Below, piece after piece: positions 1 through 4,965 of a DNA stretch of 5,006 nucleotides. This stretch comes from CAYHGV01 sp964356135. Its GTDB lineage: Bacteria; Hydrothermota; Tepidihabitantia; CAYHGV01. The translations under genes were made by a program, and so were the position numbers. Where the stretch lies: positions 1 to 5,006 of the forward strand of contig CAYHGV010000132.1 of the NCBI GenBank assembly GCA_964356135.1, read 5' to 3'. A model generated the notes under the pieces. The model ran no database searches, was not told where the DNA came from, and saw nothing but the letters and a program-made list of their open reading frames with translations. Position 1 is the first letter of the stretch; every line of letters begins with the position of its first letter.

Positions 1-6
1 GATGTC

Positions 7-23
7 GTCCCACAGGGTGGGAC
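7..23. repeat. Hairpin, 7-bp perfect stem with 3-nt loop
   Basis: GTCCCAC (7-13) and GTGGGAC (17-23) are perfect inverse complements around the loop AGG. No T-run follows on either strand inside the window, so it is not a convincing intrinsic terminator. It is more likely part of the intergenic repeat. Confidence 0.6.
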
Positions 24-44
24 TCCATCGATGCTTTGCATAAC

Positions 45-67
45 GTCCGCCACACTTCTTGGCGGAC
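45..67. repeat. Hairpin, 8-bp perfect stem with 7-nt loop
   Basis: GTCCGCCA (45-52) pairs perfectly with TGGCGGAC (60-67) across a 7-nt loop. The GC-rich stem would be stable in RNA. There is no T-run behind it on the plus strand. It could end transcription arriving from upstream by a non-canonical route, but the simpler reading is a structural arm of the repeat element. Confidence 0.55.
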
Positions 68-254
68 TCAGAATGACAGCGCCTCGAAACGCGGCGAAAG
101 CGAAGGTGCCGTGGTTTCACTCCGTTCACCTATGCTTCGTATAACGCAATGACTAAAAGGACTTCTTGGGACAAGCTTTTTCCCTTTGTTAATTCTGATC
201 CCTCTACTTACTCTGCGATTCAAAATATCTTTAGGAGGGGTTTTCTCCCCCCAC

Positions 255-283
255 TTGACAATACCCTTGTAGCCAGTTAGTAT
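255..283 (+). promoter_or_regulatory. Sigma70-type promoter of the DUF2207 gene
   Basis: A perfect -35 box TTGACA (255-260) is followed after 17 bp by TAGTAT (278-283), which matches four of six -10 consensus positions. The expected start of transcription falls about 289-291, only 1-4 nt before the ATG at 293. No Shine-Dalgarno sequence lies between, so the mRNA would be leaderless or nearly so. A G-run/C-run dyad (234-252) abuts the upstream edge of the -35 box. Confidence 0.6.
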
Positions 284-292
284 CACGCCATT

Positions 293-2101
293 ATGAAAAA
301 GGTATTCTTCTTTTCAAGTCTGCCTCTCCTCTTATTCGCCAAATCTTATTACTACCCTGAAATTTCGACGACAATTCATTTTGAACCGAACGGCAACGCG
401 CACTTTGTTCAGGAACGCACCTACGCATTTGACGGTTCTTTTTCATGGGCATTCGTTGACTTAAAGAAACTGGGTGCCACCACTATCGTTTTTAACAGTA
501 TTTCCGAAAAAACCCGGGCCGGCTGGTTACCAGTAGAAAATGTCCAGGTTGACGACCGCCCCACTTCCCTCTACATCCGCTGGGGATACCAAGCTCTAAA
601 CGAAACCAAGACCTTTTTATTGGATTATACGGTCAAAGGAGCGGTTAAACGCTACCAGGATGTTGCCGATTTCTACTGGAAGGTTATCGAAGACGCGCAT
701 GAAAAAATTGACCGGGTTAAAATCTCGGTTTTTCTCCCCGAGCCATCGCCGGATCTCTTTAAAATCTATATTCATTCCCGCGCCGCACCCGGGATTTTAG
801 ATTTTAATACTGCGAAAGACCAGGCCCTGGTCTTACAGGAAGGCATCCCCAAAGACGCCTTTGTTGAAATCCGTGTCCTGGCTTCACCGGCAGTCTTTTC
901 GTTCGCTCCCCAAATCGGCCTTCTCCGCTACCGGGAAATTCTTGCAACCGAAAAGCGAACGTTCCTCGCCTGGACGGTGCGCACGTTCGTCGTTCTGCCC
1001 TTAAGCGTCGTCTTTCTGGTCATCATCCCGCTGGTTCTGGTTCTATTCTTTTACATCCGCTATGGCCGCGAACCGAAGATCAACTATACCGCCGAATACG
1101 AACACGAACCGCCCCGGCCGGCTCCGCCTCTGGCGGTAGCAGGAATCCTTGAACAGAGACCGGAGGAAAAGGAAAAAAATCGCCTTATCGCACACGGGAT
1201 GTTCGCCACTCTGCTCGACCTGGCGACCAAACGCCTGGTGTCGGTCGCCGAGACGAAGACCGGCCACCATACTCAGTACCAGTTCAACCTCGAAAAACCG
1301 GCGGGAATAGAAACCCTTGATTTCTTCAGCCGTCAGGTCGCTGACTTTTTCTTTAGCAAAGTTTCATCCGGTGCCGGTTCGTTCAGCGAAAAAGAATTGA
1401 AATCCTATACCCGGACCAACTCGAGTAAAGTCCGTTCGCTCTTCGCCAGTCTTTTCGGTTATACGATTGACTGGTGGGAGAAAGAACTGAAAAGCGCGTT
1501 GCTTGCCCGGGACAGCGTCCGCGCCTATCGCCTCTACTTCTGGATAACCGTTCCGAGTATAATTATCGGCTATATTCTATTCGCGATCGGCTTGGGGATG
1601 TTTGTCGGTACGCCCGGCGTCGGCTTTGCGGTCGGCATACCGGCAATCCTTATCAGTTTTCTTATTTTCAGTCTGGCGGCGAAGCCGATTTTACGCTGGT
1701 CGGACCCGTGTTATCTCGAGCATAAACGCTGGCGTGCCTTCCGTAAGTTCCTCCTGGATTTCTCGGCGATCAAGCAGGCACCGATTCAACTGCTGCCAAT
1801 CTGGGAACAGTACTATGTCTATGCGACCGTCTTAGGTGTGGCAAGCGAGTTTTTGAAAAATGTCACCCTGCTTGCGCGCGAGCAACAGGCGACCCTTGCT
1901 CTACCGGTCTGGTATTTCGGAGCTGCCGGCGCGACTACGACCGATCTTGCGTCGATGAGCGCCGGTTTAAGCGGCTTTCAGAGTTTTGCCGATAACTTCA
2001 GTTCCGCGATGCAGTCGTTTTCAACCTCGACTTCTTCGGGCGGCGGATTTTCGGGCGGCGGCGGAGGCGGCGGGGGCGGGGGAAGTTCGGGAGCGAGATA
2101 A
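293..2101 (+). CDS. DUF2207-family membrane protein with Gly-rich C-terminal tail
   Basis: This 602-aa protein is recognised as a member of the DUF2207 (YciQ-like) predicted membrane protein family, whose molecular function is unknown. Residues 1-17 form a Lys-Lys-hydrophobic signal peptide or membrane anchor. Residues ~20-200 form a beta-rich domain starting YYPEISTTIHFEPNG, typical of the family's extracytoplasmic N-terminal part. A long hydrophobic helix spans ~229-254, followed by the family-like FYIRYGREP (252-261) and a Pro-rich stretch (~264-284). Two more hydrophobic helices lie at ~412-435 and 440-463. Then come HKRWRAFRKFLLDFS (477-491) and LPIWEQYYVYATVLGVA (501-517), the W..FR.FL.DF and L.IWE.Y..YA..LG blocks usual in DUF2207. 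The last ~20 residues are almost all Gly and Ser, also common in this family. The ATG at 293 is chosen because it gives a proper signal peptide and sits just behind a promoter; it has no Shine-Dalgarno site. The gene appears monocistronic, and its codons are richer in G/C than those of the downstream operon. Family call is firm, role unknown. Confidence 0.9.
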   Translation: MKKVFFFSSLPLLLFAKSYYYPEISTTIHFEPNGNAHFVQERTYAFDGSFSWAFVDLKKLGATTIVFNSISEKTRAGWLPVENVQVDDRPTSLYIRWGYQALNETKTFLLDYTVKGAVKRYQDVADFYWKVIEDAHEKIDRVKISVFLPEPSPDLFKIYIHSRAAPGILDFNTAKDQALVLQEGIPKDAFVEIRVLASPAVFSFAPQIGLLRYREILATEKRTFLAWTVRTFVVLPLSVVFLVIIPLVLVLFFYIRYGREPKINYTAEYEHEPPRPAPPLAVAGILEQRPEEKEKNRLIAHGMFATLLDLATKRLVSVAETKTGHHTQYQFNLEKPAGIETLDFFSRQVADFFFSKVSSGAGSFSEKELKSYTRTNSSKVRSLFASLFGYTIDWWEKELKSALLARDSVRAYRLYFWITVPSIIIGYILFAIGLGMFVGTPGVGFAVGIPAILISFLIFSLAAKPILRWSDPCYLEHKRWRAFRKFLLDFSAIKQAPIQLLPIWEQYYVYATVLGVASEFLKNVTLLAREQQATLALPVWYFGAAGATTTDLASMSAGLSGFQSFADNFSSAMQSFSTSTSSGGGFSGGGGGGGGGGSSGAR

Positions 2102-2109
2102 GATTATGG

Positions 2110-2137
2110 TTGACAGGTTTTCACAACTTTGTATAGT
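2110..2137 (+). promoter_or_regulatory. Strong sigma70-type promoter just after the DUF2207 gene
   Basis: TTGACA (2110-2115), a 16-bp spacer, and TATAGT (2132-2137, five of six consensus positions) begin 8 nt after the DUF2207 stop codon. Transcription would start near 2144-2146. No large gene follows directly; the only start codon at the expected place is ATG 2147, opening a 26-codon frame. It may instead make an untranslated leader or small RNA. Confidence 0.5.
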
Positions 2138-2146
2138 TTAATCATT

Positions 2147-2227
2147 ATGCATATGGGTGTGAGATATATCTGGGAAAATTTGGGTATTTTGTCCCTAACC
2201 TTAAAAATTGTAATTGACAAAACATGA
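2147..2227 (+). CDS. Possible micro-ORF, 26 aa (doubtful)
   Basis: This frame begins MHMGVRYIWENLG and ends at TGA 2225-2227. Two points favour it: its ATG lies exactly 9 nt behind the -10 box of the 2110-2137 promoter, as at the DUF2207 gene, and its stop overlaps ATG 2224 of the next frame as ATGA, a typical coupling arrangement. Against it are its tiny size, absence of a ribosome binding site, no recognisable family, and the possibility of chance. It may be a leader peptide or nothing. No function is proposed. Confidence 0.2.
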   Translation: MHMGVRYIWENLGILSLTLKIVIDKT

Positions 2228-2241
2228 AAATATACTACAAT
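2214..2241 (+). promoter_or_regulatory. Strong sigma70-type promoter in the intergenic region
   Basis: TTGACA (2214-2219) and TACAAT (2236-2241, five of six consensus positions) are separated by 16 bp. Transcription would begin around 2248-2250, just before ATG 2251. The transcript would run through the stem-loop at 2371-2408 toward the SIR2 operon promoter, so it could drive a small protein, a small RNA, or a long structured leader for the operon. Confidence 0.5.
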
Positions 2242-2250
2242 GGAACCAGG

Positions 2251-2406
2251 ATGTCACTTTTGGGATCTGTAAAACAGAGAAGCAAAGAAGCGTTTGAGAT
2301 TTACAATACCTTTAATAATCAACATTCTAAATTATTAAGGTTCTGTATTGTTATCATTGATTCTATTTTAAGTCACAGTTCCCTTCGGGAGAATCTAAGT
2401 TGGTGA
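2251..2406 (+). CDS. Possible small ORF, 51 aa (doubtful)
   Basis: The frame begins MSLLGSVKQRSKEAFEIYN, has a hydrophobic centre (RFCIVIIDSIL) and ends at TGA 2404-2406. The start is preferred over the in-frame ATG at 2224 because 2224 lies upstream of the -10 box of the 2214-2241 promoter, while 2251 sits exactly 9 nt after it. If the transcript instead comes from the 2110 promoter, the 2224 start (60 aa) is overlapped by the stop of the preceding 26-codon frame. There is no Shine-Dalgarno site, and I recognise no family. The hydrophobic core could make it a small membrane peptide. The 3' end lies inside a stem-loop, which also allows an RNA-only reading. Confidence 0.25.
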   Translation: MSLLGSVKQRSKEAFEIYNTFNNQHSKLLRFCIVIIDSILSHSSLRENLSW

Positions 2407-2408
2407 CT
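2371..2408 (+). other. Bulged stem-loop with alternative pairing
   Basis: AGTCAC (2371-2376) pairs with GTGACT (2403-2408) as an outer 6-bp stem. Inside it, TTCCC-TTC-GGGAG (2379-2391) forms a second short hairpin. A mutually exclusive pairing exists between GATTCT (2359-2364) and AGAATC (2390-2395), which would open the inner hairpin. Such alternatives occur in attenuators and regulatory leaders, but no T-run follows, so it is not an ordinary terminator. It lies between the 2214 promoter and the SIR2 operon promoter. Confidence 0.35.
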
Positions 2409-2422
2409 CCGGATAACTCATT

Positions 2423-2444
2423 AACCAGTAGGCTAATACTGATT
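2423..2444 (+). other. Short imperfect inverted repeat
   Basis: AACCAGTA (2423-2430) and TACTGATT (2437-2444) pair with a single C/A mismatch around a 6-nt loop. It is one of several small structures in the 2407-2491 gap, which otherwise shows no gene. It could be a protein-binding dyad or an RNA arm; nothing in the sequence decides this. Confidence 0.3.
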
Positions 2445-2457
2445 GACCTCACTTCTG

Positions 2458-2477
2458 GGTGCTTGAGTGCCTTGAGT
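2458..2477 (+). repeat. Tandem CTTGAGT repeat and small hairpin upstream of the operon promoter
   Basis: CTTGAGT occurs at 2462-2468 and again at 2471-2477, a 9-bp period, ending 14 bp before the -35 box of the operon promoter. The same stretch can fold as GGTGC-TTGA-GTGCC (2458-2471, with two G-T pairs). Its position suits an activator or repressor site for the SIR2 operon, but two copies of a 7-mer could arise by chance. Confidence 0.3.
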
Positions 2478-2491
2478 AAACAAAAAAATCG

Positions 2492-2520
2492 TTGACAGGG
2501 AGAGAGTAAGCGTGTATATT
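2492..2520 (+). promoter_or_regulatory. Promoter of the SIR2-like three-gene operon
   Basis: A perfect -35 box TTGACA (2492-2497), an optimal 17-bp spacer and TATATT (2515-2520, five of six consensus positions) make this the best promoter match in the window. An A7 tract (2482-2488) directly upstream resembles an UP element. Transcription should start about 2526-2528, giving a ~14-nt leader with a ribosome binding site before ATG 2541. The strength of the match suggests the operon is expressed constitutively rather than held silent, unless a repressor binds the nearby repeats. Confidence 0.7.
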
Positions 2521-2531
2521 TATTAACGCAC

Positions 2532-2537
2532 GGAGGG
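2532..2537 (+). promoter_or_regulatory. Ribosome binding site (GGAGGG) for the 74-aa gene
   Basis: GGAGGG, containing a perfect GGAGG Shine-Dalgarno core, lies 3-4 nt before ATG 2541 and fixes that start. Its strength contrasts with the DUF2207 gene and the SIR2 gene, neither of which has a visible site. Confidence 0.7.
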
Positions 2538-2540
2538 ATC

Positions 2541-2765
2541 ATGACTAAAATAAAAGACTGGGTCGTTAAAGACGATTTGGATTATGAGGTCCAACGACGA
2601 GGAGGGCACTATTCACGTCCGATGACAAAACCTTCCGGCCTGAAAGAAATCTGCGGGTTAGAACACATCGATAGATTTAGAACTAAACAATACTTGAAAT
2701 CGGTGAGTGCTGCCCGGAAAGAGCAAGACCGAAAAATTCGTGCCCTACTCGAAAAACTGAAGTAG
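2541..2765 (+). CDS. Small basic protein of unknown function, first gene of the SIR2 operon
   Basis: This 74-aa protein is supported by a strong promoter, a GGAGG ribosome binding site and its place as the lead gene of a tight operon; 22 nt separate it from the SIR2-like gene. It is basic, with 19 Lys/Arg against 11 Asp/Glu by my count. The N-terminal half holds short motifs such as KDWVVKDDLDYEVQRRGGHY (6-24 region), and the C-terminal ~30 residues (from about 43) are a highly charged, probably helical segment ending LLEKLK. It has one Cys (38), no signal peptide and no membrane segment, so it should be cytosolic. I recognise no family. Position and charge would allow a nucleic-acid or partner-binding accessory protein, or an antitoxin-like modulator of the SIR2 enzyme, but no motif confirms either. 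Confidence 0.75.
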   Translation: MTKIKDWVVKDDLDYEVQRRGGHYSRPMTKPSGLKEICGLEHIDRFRTKQYLKSVSAARKEQDRKIRALLEKLK

Positions 2766-2787
2766 CTGCAATTAGACTGTAATTTCA

Positions 2788-3927
2788 TTGCCTTATCAAA
2801 ATTCCTCCAACCTAGAAAAGCTGGATAAAATAATTGAGAAAGTTTCCAATGACCTACTTGCATCGAGAAATCAAAAACAAAGTTATTGGCTTCGGGTACT
2901 AATTGGAGCTGGTGCTTCTTGGGGACTCCAAACAATAAGATCACCGAAAACCTTACTCAAGAAACGACGGCTCTATTTAATACAAAGATTTCGGGGGGAA
3001 AAAGGTAAAAAGGAATATAATCGACTTCGACAGATGAAGTGGGGGAAGCAATTAATGGTCTGGGATGATTACGAGTTTGCACGATTCGTTAGCACCAACC
3101 TTTGTCCACCAATTACATACTATTTCCTTCATCTCCTGTGCGAAAGGAATTTAGTTGACTCTATTGTTACTACTAATTACGACATGTATTGGGAATCAGT
3201 ATGCACACGGATTCCTACAAAAAAATATCAAGTTGTAGTTTACCCAAGAATACAAAAGAACAAGATAAAAAGTGATACTGTACCTAAAGGGGAAAAAACT
3301 GTTCGGTTCTGGAAAATACATGGCTCTTTTAATATACTTTACCATCCAGAATGTGAAGACGCCATAGTGCATCCACCGACGGTCATTGGAGCTATTTCTC
3401 CCTATTTTTTGCATAAATTATGTAAAAACCGTTACCCCGATACTTTTCACGATTATCCTTTTTCTAAAGGCGATTCATGTGGTCTGTGTAGACTAATTGG
3501 GAGAACAGGTCCTGCTATTCACTTCACAGATGCTTTTTCCCCTCAAAGAAACCCGTTCAGGCTTCTGATGAAAGAAGCATTAACAGATTTTTTATCACCC
3601 GGGAGAGGAATGATACTCTCCGTTGGGTTTAGATGTGGCATCACCGAAGAGTTACGCCCTATAATCTTGCGCCTAGCGACAACAACCGTTCCCATTGTAA
3701 TGTTTCTCCACGAAGAACAGCAAAAACTGGATAGACCACTGCTCGAGAGAATTGAAAGAAACCCTTTGAGTGTAGTATTGCATGGTGTTCTAGAAGAGAA
3801 TCTCGAAAGATTTCTTCGAGCACTTTTTTTTAGAATTTTTGCTCTTGGTGATACAGAATGGCGAAAGTTAGTAGAAGGATATAGAAATTGGCAAGGGCAG
3901 CAATATTTTATGTATAAAATCTTTTAG
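2788..3927 (+). CDS. SIR2-like domain protein, probable NAD-hydrolysing defence effector
   Basis: This 379-aa protein shows the ordered hallmarks of the SIR2 fold: an N-terminal helix then beta strand with IGAGAS (39-44, nucleotide-binding loop), VTTNYD (127-132, the Asn/Asp of the NAD site), WKIHGS (175-180, His178 as expected catalytic His) and a late Rossmann-type strand LSVGFRCGITEELRPI (277-292). TTNYD with KIHGS is characteristic of the SIR2_2-like branch rather than of classical protein deacetylases. Bacterial relatives in Thoeris, DSR and SIR2-HerA systems cleave NAD+ upon phage infection and arrest the cell; that role here is inferred. Cys189, Cys212, Cys231 and Cys234 (CGLC) fall where classical sirtuins carry a zinc-binding module and might bind zinc. 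No membrane segment is visible. The start is TTG 2788: an in-frame stop at 2773 lies just upstream, no ATG or GTG occurs before the GAGAS motif, and no Shine-Dalgarno site is seen, so translation may be coupled to the preceding gene. Confidence 0.85.
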   Translation: MPYQNSSNLEKLDKIIEKVSNDLLASRNQKQSYWLRVLIGAGASWGLQTIRSPKTLLKKRRLYLIQRFRGEKGKKEYNRLRQMKWGKQLMVWDDYEFARFVSTNLCPPITYYFLHLLCERNLVDSIVTTNYDMYWESVCTRIPTKKYQVVVYPRIQKNKIKSDTVPKGEKTVRFWKIHGSFNILYHPECEDAIVHPPTVIGAISPYFLHKLCKNRYPDTFHDYPFSKGDSCGLCRLIGRTGPAIHFTDAFSPQRNPFRLLMKEALTDFLSPGRGMILSVGFRCGITEELRPIILRLATTTVPIVMFLHEEQQKLDRPLLERIERNPLSVVLHGVLEENLERFLRALFFRIFALGDTEWRKLVEGYRNWQGQQYFMYKIF

Positions 3928-3934
3928 ACTCTCA

Positions 3935-3940
3935 AGGGAG
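3935..3940 (+). promoter_or_regulatory. Ribosome binding site (AGGGAG) for the triple-repeat gene
   Basis: AGGGAG, within AAGGGAG, lies 4 nt before ATG 3945 in the 17-nt gap after the SIR2 gene stop. It supports this start and independent initiation of the third operon gene. Confidence 0.55.
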
Positions 3941-3944
3941 CATA

Positions 3945-4952
3945 ATGAGAACACTTCCGTTGGCCCGAGTAGCTAATTTTGGTCTTAAGGTCGTTCTAAT
4001 GGAAGTTGCTCCAGGTTCTGAAAGGATTCTGATCCGCAATGTAAAGAAAAAAGTAAAAGAAAGATCTCTAGGTCCTTTTTTAATCTATAGAACGTTTGGG
4101 AAATATGATTTGATGCTTTTATTTGAAAGTGATTTTCAAAGTGACTTTTTAGGACTCGGGACTTTTCCAGGGATACTGAGTAGCACAGAACTCCTTTGCT
4201 TCCCTTGGGAAACGAATACAACTGGGTTTCGCACAGCAAGAAAATTTCTTAGCAGCATCAAAGAATCTATATTAGGCATAAGTATTCTTAAGCTGGACCC
4301 TTTTTTTCTACGTGAATATGGAATATTGGTAGAACAGGTTCTTGCGAATACGTTATGTCAAAATGGTAACCGGAATTTTATTCTAGGTTCTCTTGGTTGG
4401 GCTGAATTGCTAGTATTGGTTCCGGGGAAAAAAATTAGCGCGGTTTACGACGACCTGATAGCCCTTGCAGACCAAGCCGGAAAAATTCCACATACTCGGA
4501 CTAAAGGGAAAATTCAATTCCGCAATCTTATCTTGAAATCATTTTCAATTATAGGGTTAAAAGACTCGACCTTAAGAACATTGCCAATAGGAAACGACGA
4601 AATTTTTAATGCGGGTGACGATTCTATTCCCTCTCCCGTGCTATCTATTTCATGTGACCCAGAATACATGCACGATATTAAAGAAAGGTTGAACAAATGG
4701 TACCCGGATATTAAATCTTCAGTCTGCCTCGGGAAATTTGACATTCGGATACATATTACAAAAGGAAAATGGCTTGAATTTGTTAATAGAGTGGAACTTC
4801 TCAGAAATCAATTCAAAAATGGTATCTTTTCAACCTCAATTGTGCCGATAGGAATACACACAGCCTCGAAAGGTTCTATTAGACCAAAGAAATCACCTTC
4901 TGCTATTATTCGGTTATCTAAATTTAATATCGAACGCTTGAGATTACTATAG
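3945..4952 (+). CDS. Triple ferredoxin-like (Lrp/AsnC RAM-like) repeat protein, third gene of the SIR2 operon
   Basis: This 335-aa protein is not one I recognise as a whole, but its pattern reads as three tandem beta-alpha-beta-beta-alpha-beta units at about 12-87, 108-202 and 231-302. Each has a matching turn into its third strand: FGKYDLMLLFES (51-62), LGWAELLVLVPG (150-161) and LGKFDIRIHITK (262-273). Glycine, then Lys/Trp, then an aromatic or Ala, then Asp/Glu before a hydrophobic strand is the signature of the Lrp/AsnC ligand-binding (RAM) domain. No helix-turn-helix precedes the first unit, so it is not an ordinary Lrp regulator. RAM domains bind small effectors such as amino acids at oligomer interfaces; three fused units could form an internal pseudo-oligomer. 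A basic tail follows (303-335). With no signal peptide it should be cytosolic. In the operon it starts 17 nt after the SIR2-like gene and has its own ribosome binding site. A role as sensor or regulator of the SIR2 effector is inferred. The fold assignment is by eye; the coding call itself is strong. Confidence 0.8.
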   Translation: MRTLPLARVANFGLKVVLMEVAPGSERILIRNVKKKVKERSLGPFLIYRTFGKYDLMLLFESDFQSDFLGLGTFPGILSSTELLCFPWETNTTGFRTARKFLSSIKESILGISILKLDPFFLREYGILVEQVLANTLCQNGNRNFILGSLGWAELLVLVPGKKISAVYDDLIALADQAGKIPHTRTKGKIQFRNLILKSFSIIGLKDSTLRTLPIGNDEIFNAGDDSIPSPVLSISCDPEYMHDIKERLNKWYPDIKSSVCLGKFDIRIHITKGKWLEFVNRVELLRNQFKNGIFSTSIVPIGIHTASKGSIRPKKSPSAIIRLSKFNIERLRLL

Positions 4953-4965
4953 GTTGATTGCCAAA

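Larger units (their letters stand above)
1..147. repeat. Dyad-rich intergenic repeat-like segment
   Basis: This non-coding stretch is packed with short dyads and looks like a copy or remnant of a dispersed intergenic repeat. Visible elements are a 7-bp hairpin at 7-23, ATGC-TTT-GCAT at 31-41, an 8-bp hairpin at 45-67, and TATGC-TTC-GTATA (one G-T pair) at 131-143. Positions 29-45 and 129-146 form a degenerate direct repeat around ATGCTTTGCATAACG / ATGCTTCGTATAACG. On the minus strand it reads GTCATTGCG ... GTCATTCTGAG, which resembles repeat families scattered between genes in many bacterial genomes; that resemblance is from memory. A minus-strand open frame crosses it, but its translation has the low-complexity look of translated repeats. 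Whether it is really multicopy cannot be seen from one window. Confidence 0.5.

Noticed and set aside
234..252. Intrinsic terminator formed by the G-run, T-run and C-run before the DUF2207 promoter
   Set aside because: The T-run is in the loop, not behind the stem, and only about 4 bp pair cleanly.
68..286. Minus-strand 72-aa open frame
   Set aside because: It runs across the dyad-rich repeat segment and the DUF2207 promoter; the translation looks like read-through of repeat DNA (Arg/Ser-rich, no domain) with no ribosome binding site.
1043..1270. Minus-strand 75-aa open frame
   Set aside because: It lies fully inside the DUF2207 coding region, opposite to strong family-conserved sequence; a shadow frame.
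1474..1835. Two overlapping plus-strand frames (83 and 77 aa)
   Set aside because: Both are out-of-frame readings of the DUF2207 gene, Arg/Ser-rich, without start signals.
2340..2491. tRNA or CRISPR-like structure in the intergenic gap
   Set aside because: No cloverleaf arms, no T-loop consensus and no regularly spaced repeats; only small isolated hairpins are seen.
2609..2944. Minus-strand 111-aa open frame spanning the 74-aa gene and the SIR2 gene start
   Set aside because: It overlaps two better-supported plus-strand genes, has no promoter or ribosome binding site on that strand and no recognisable domain. Briefly considered as an antisense antitoxin, but nothing supports it.
2541..3927. 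A frameshifted fusion of the 74-aa protein and the SIR2-like protein
   Set aside because: The first frame stops at 2763-2765 and the SIR2 frame is closed by a stop at 2773-2775, so there is no overlap in which a frameshift could join them.
3985..4239. Minus-strand 84-aa open frame
   Set aside because: Shadow inside the triple-repeat gene; no start signals or recognisable domain.
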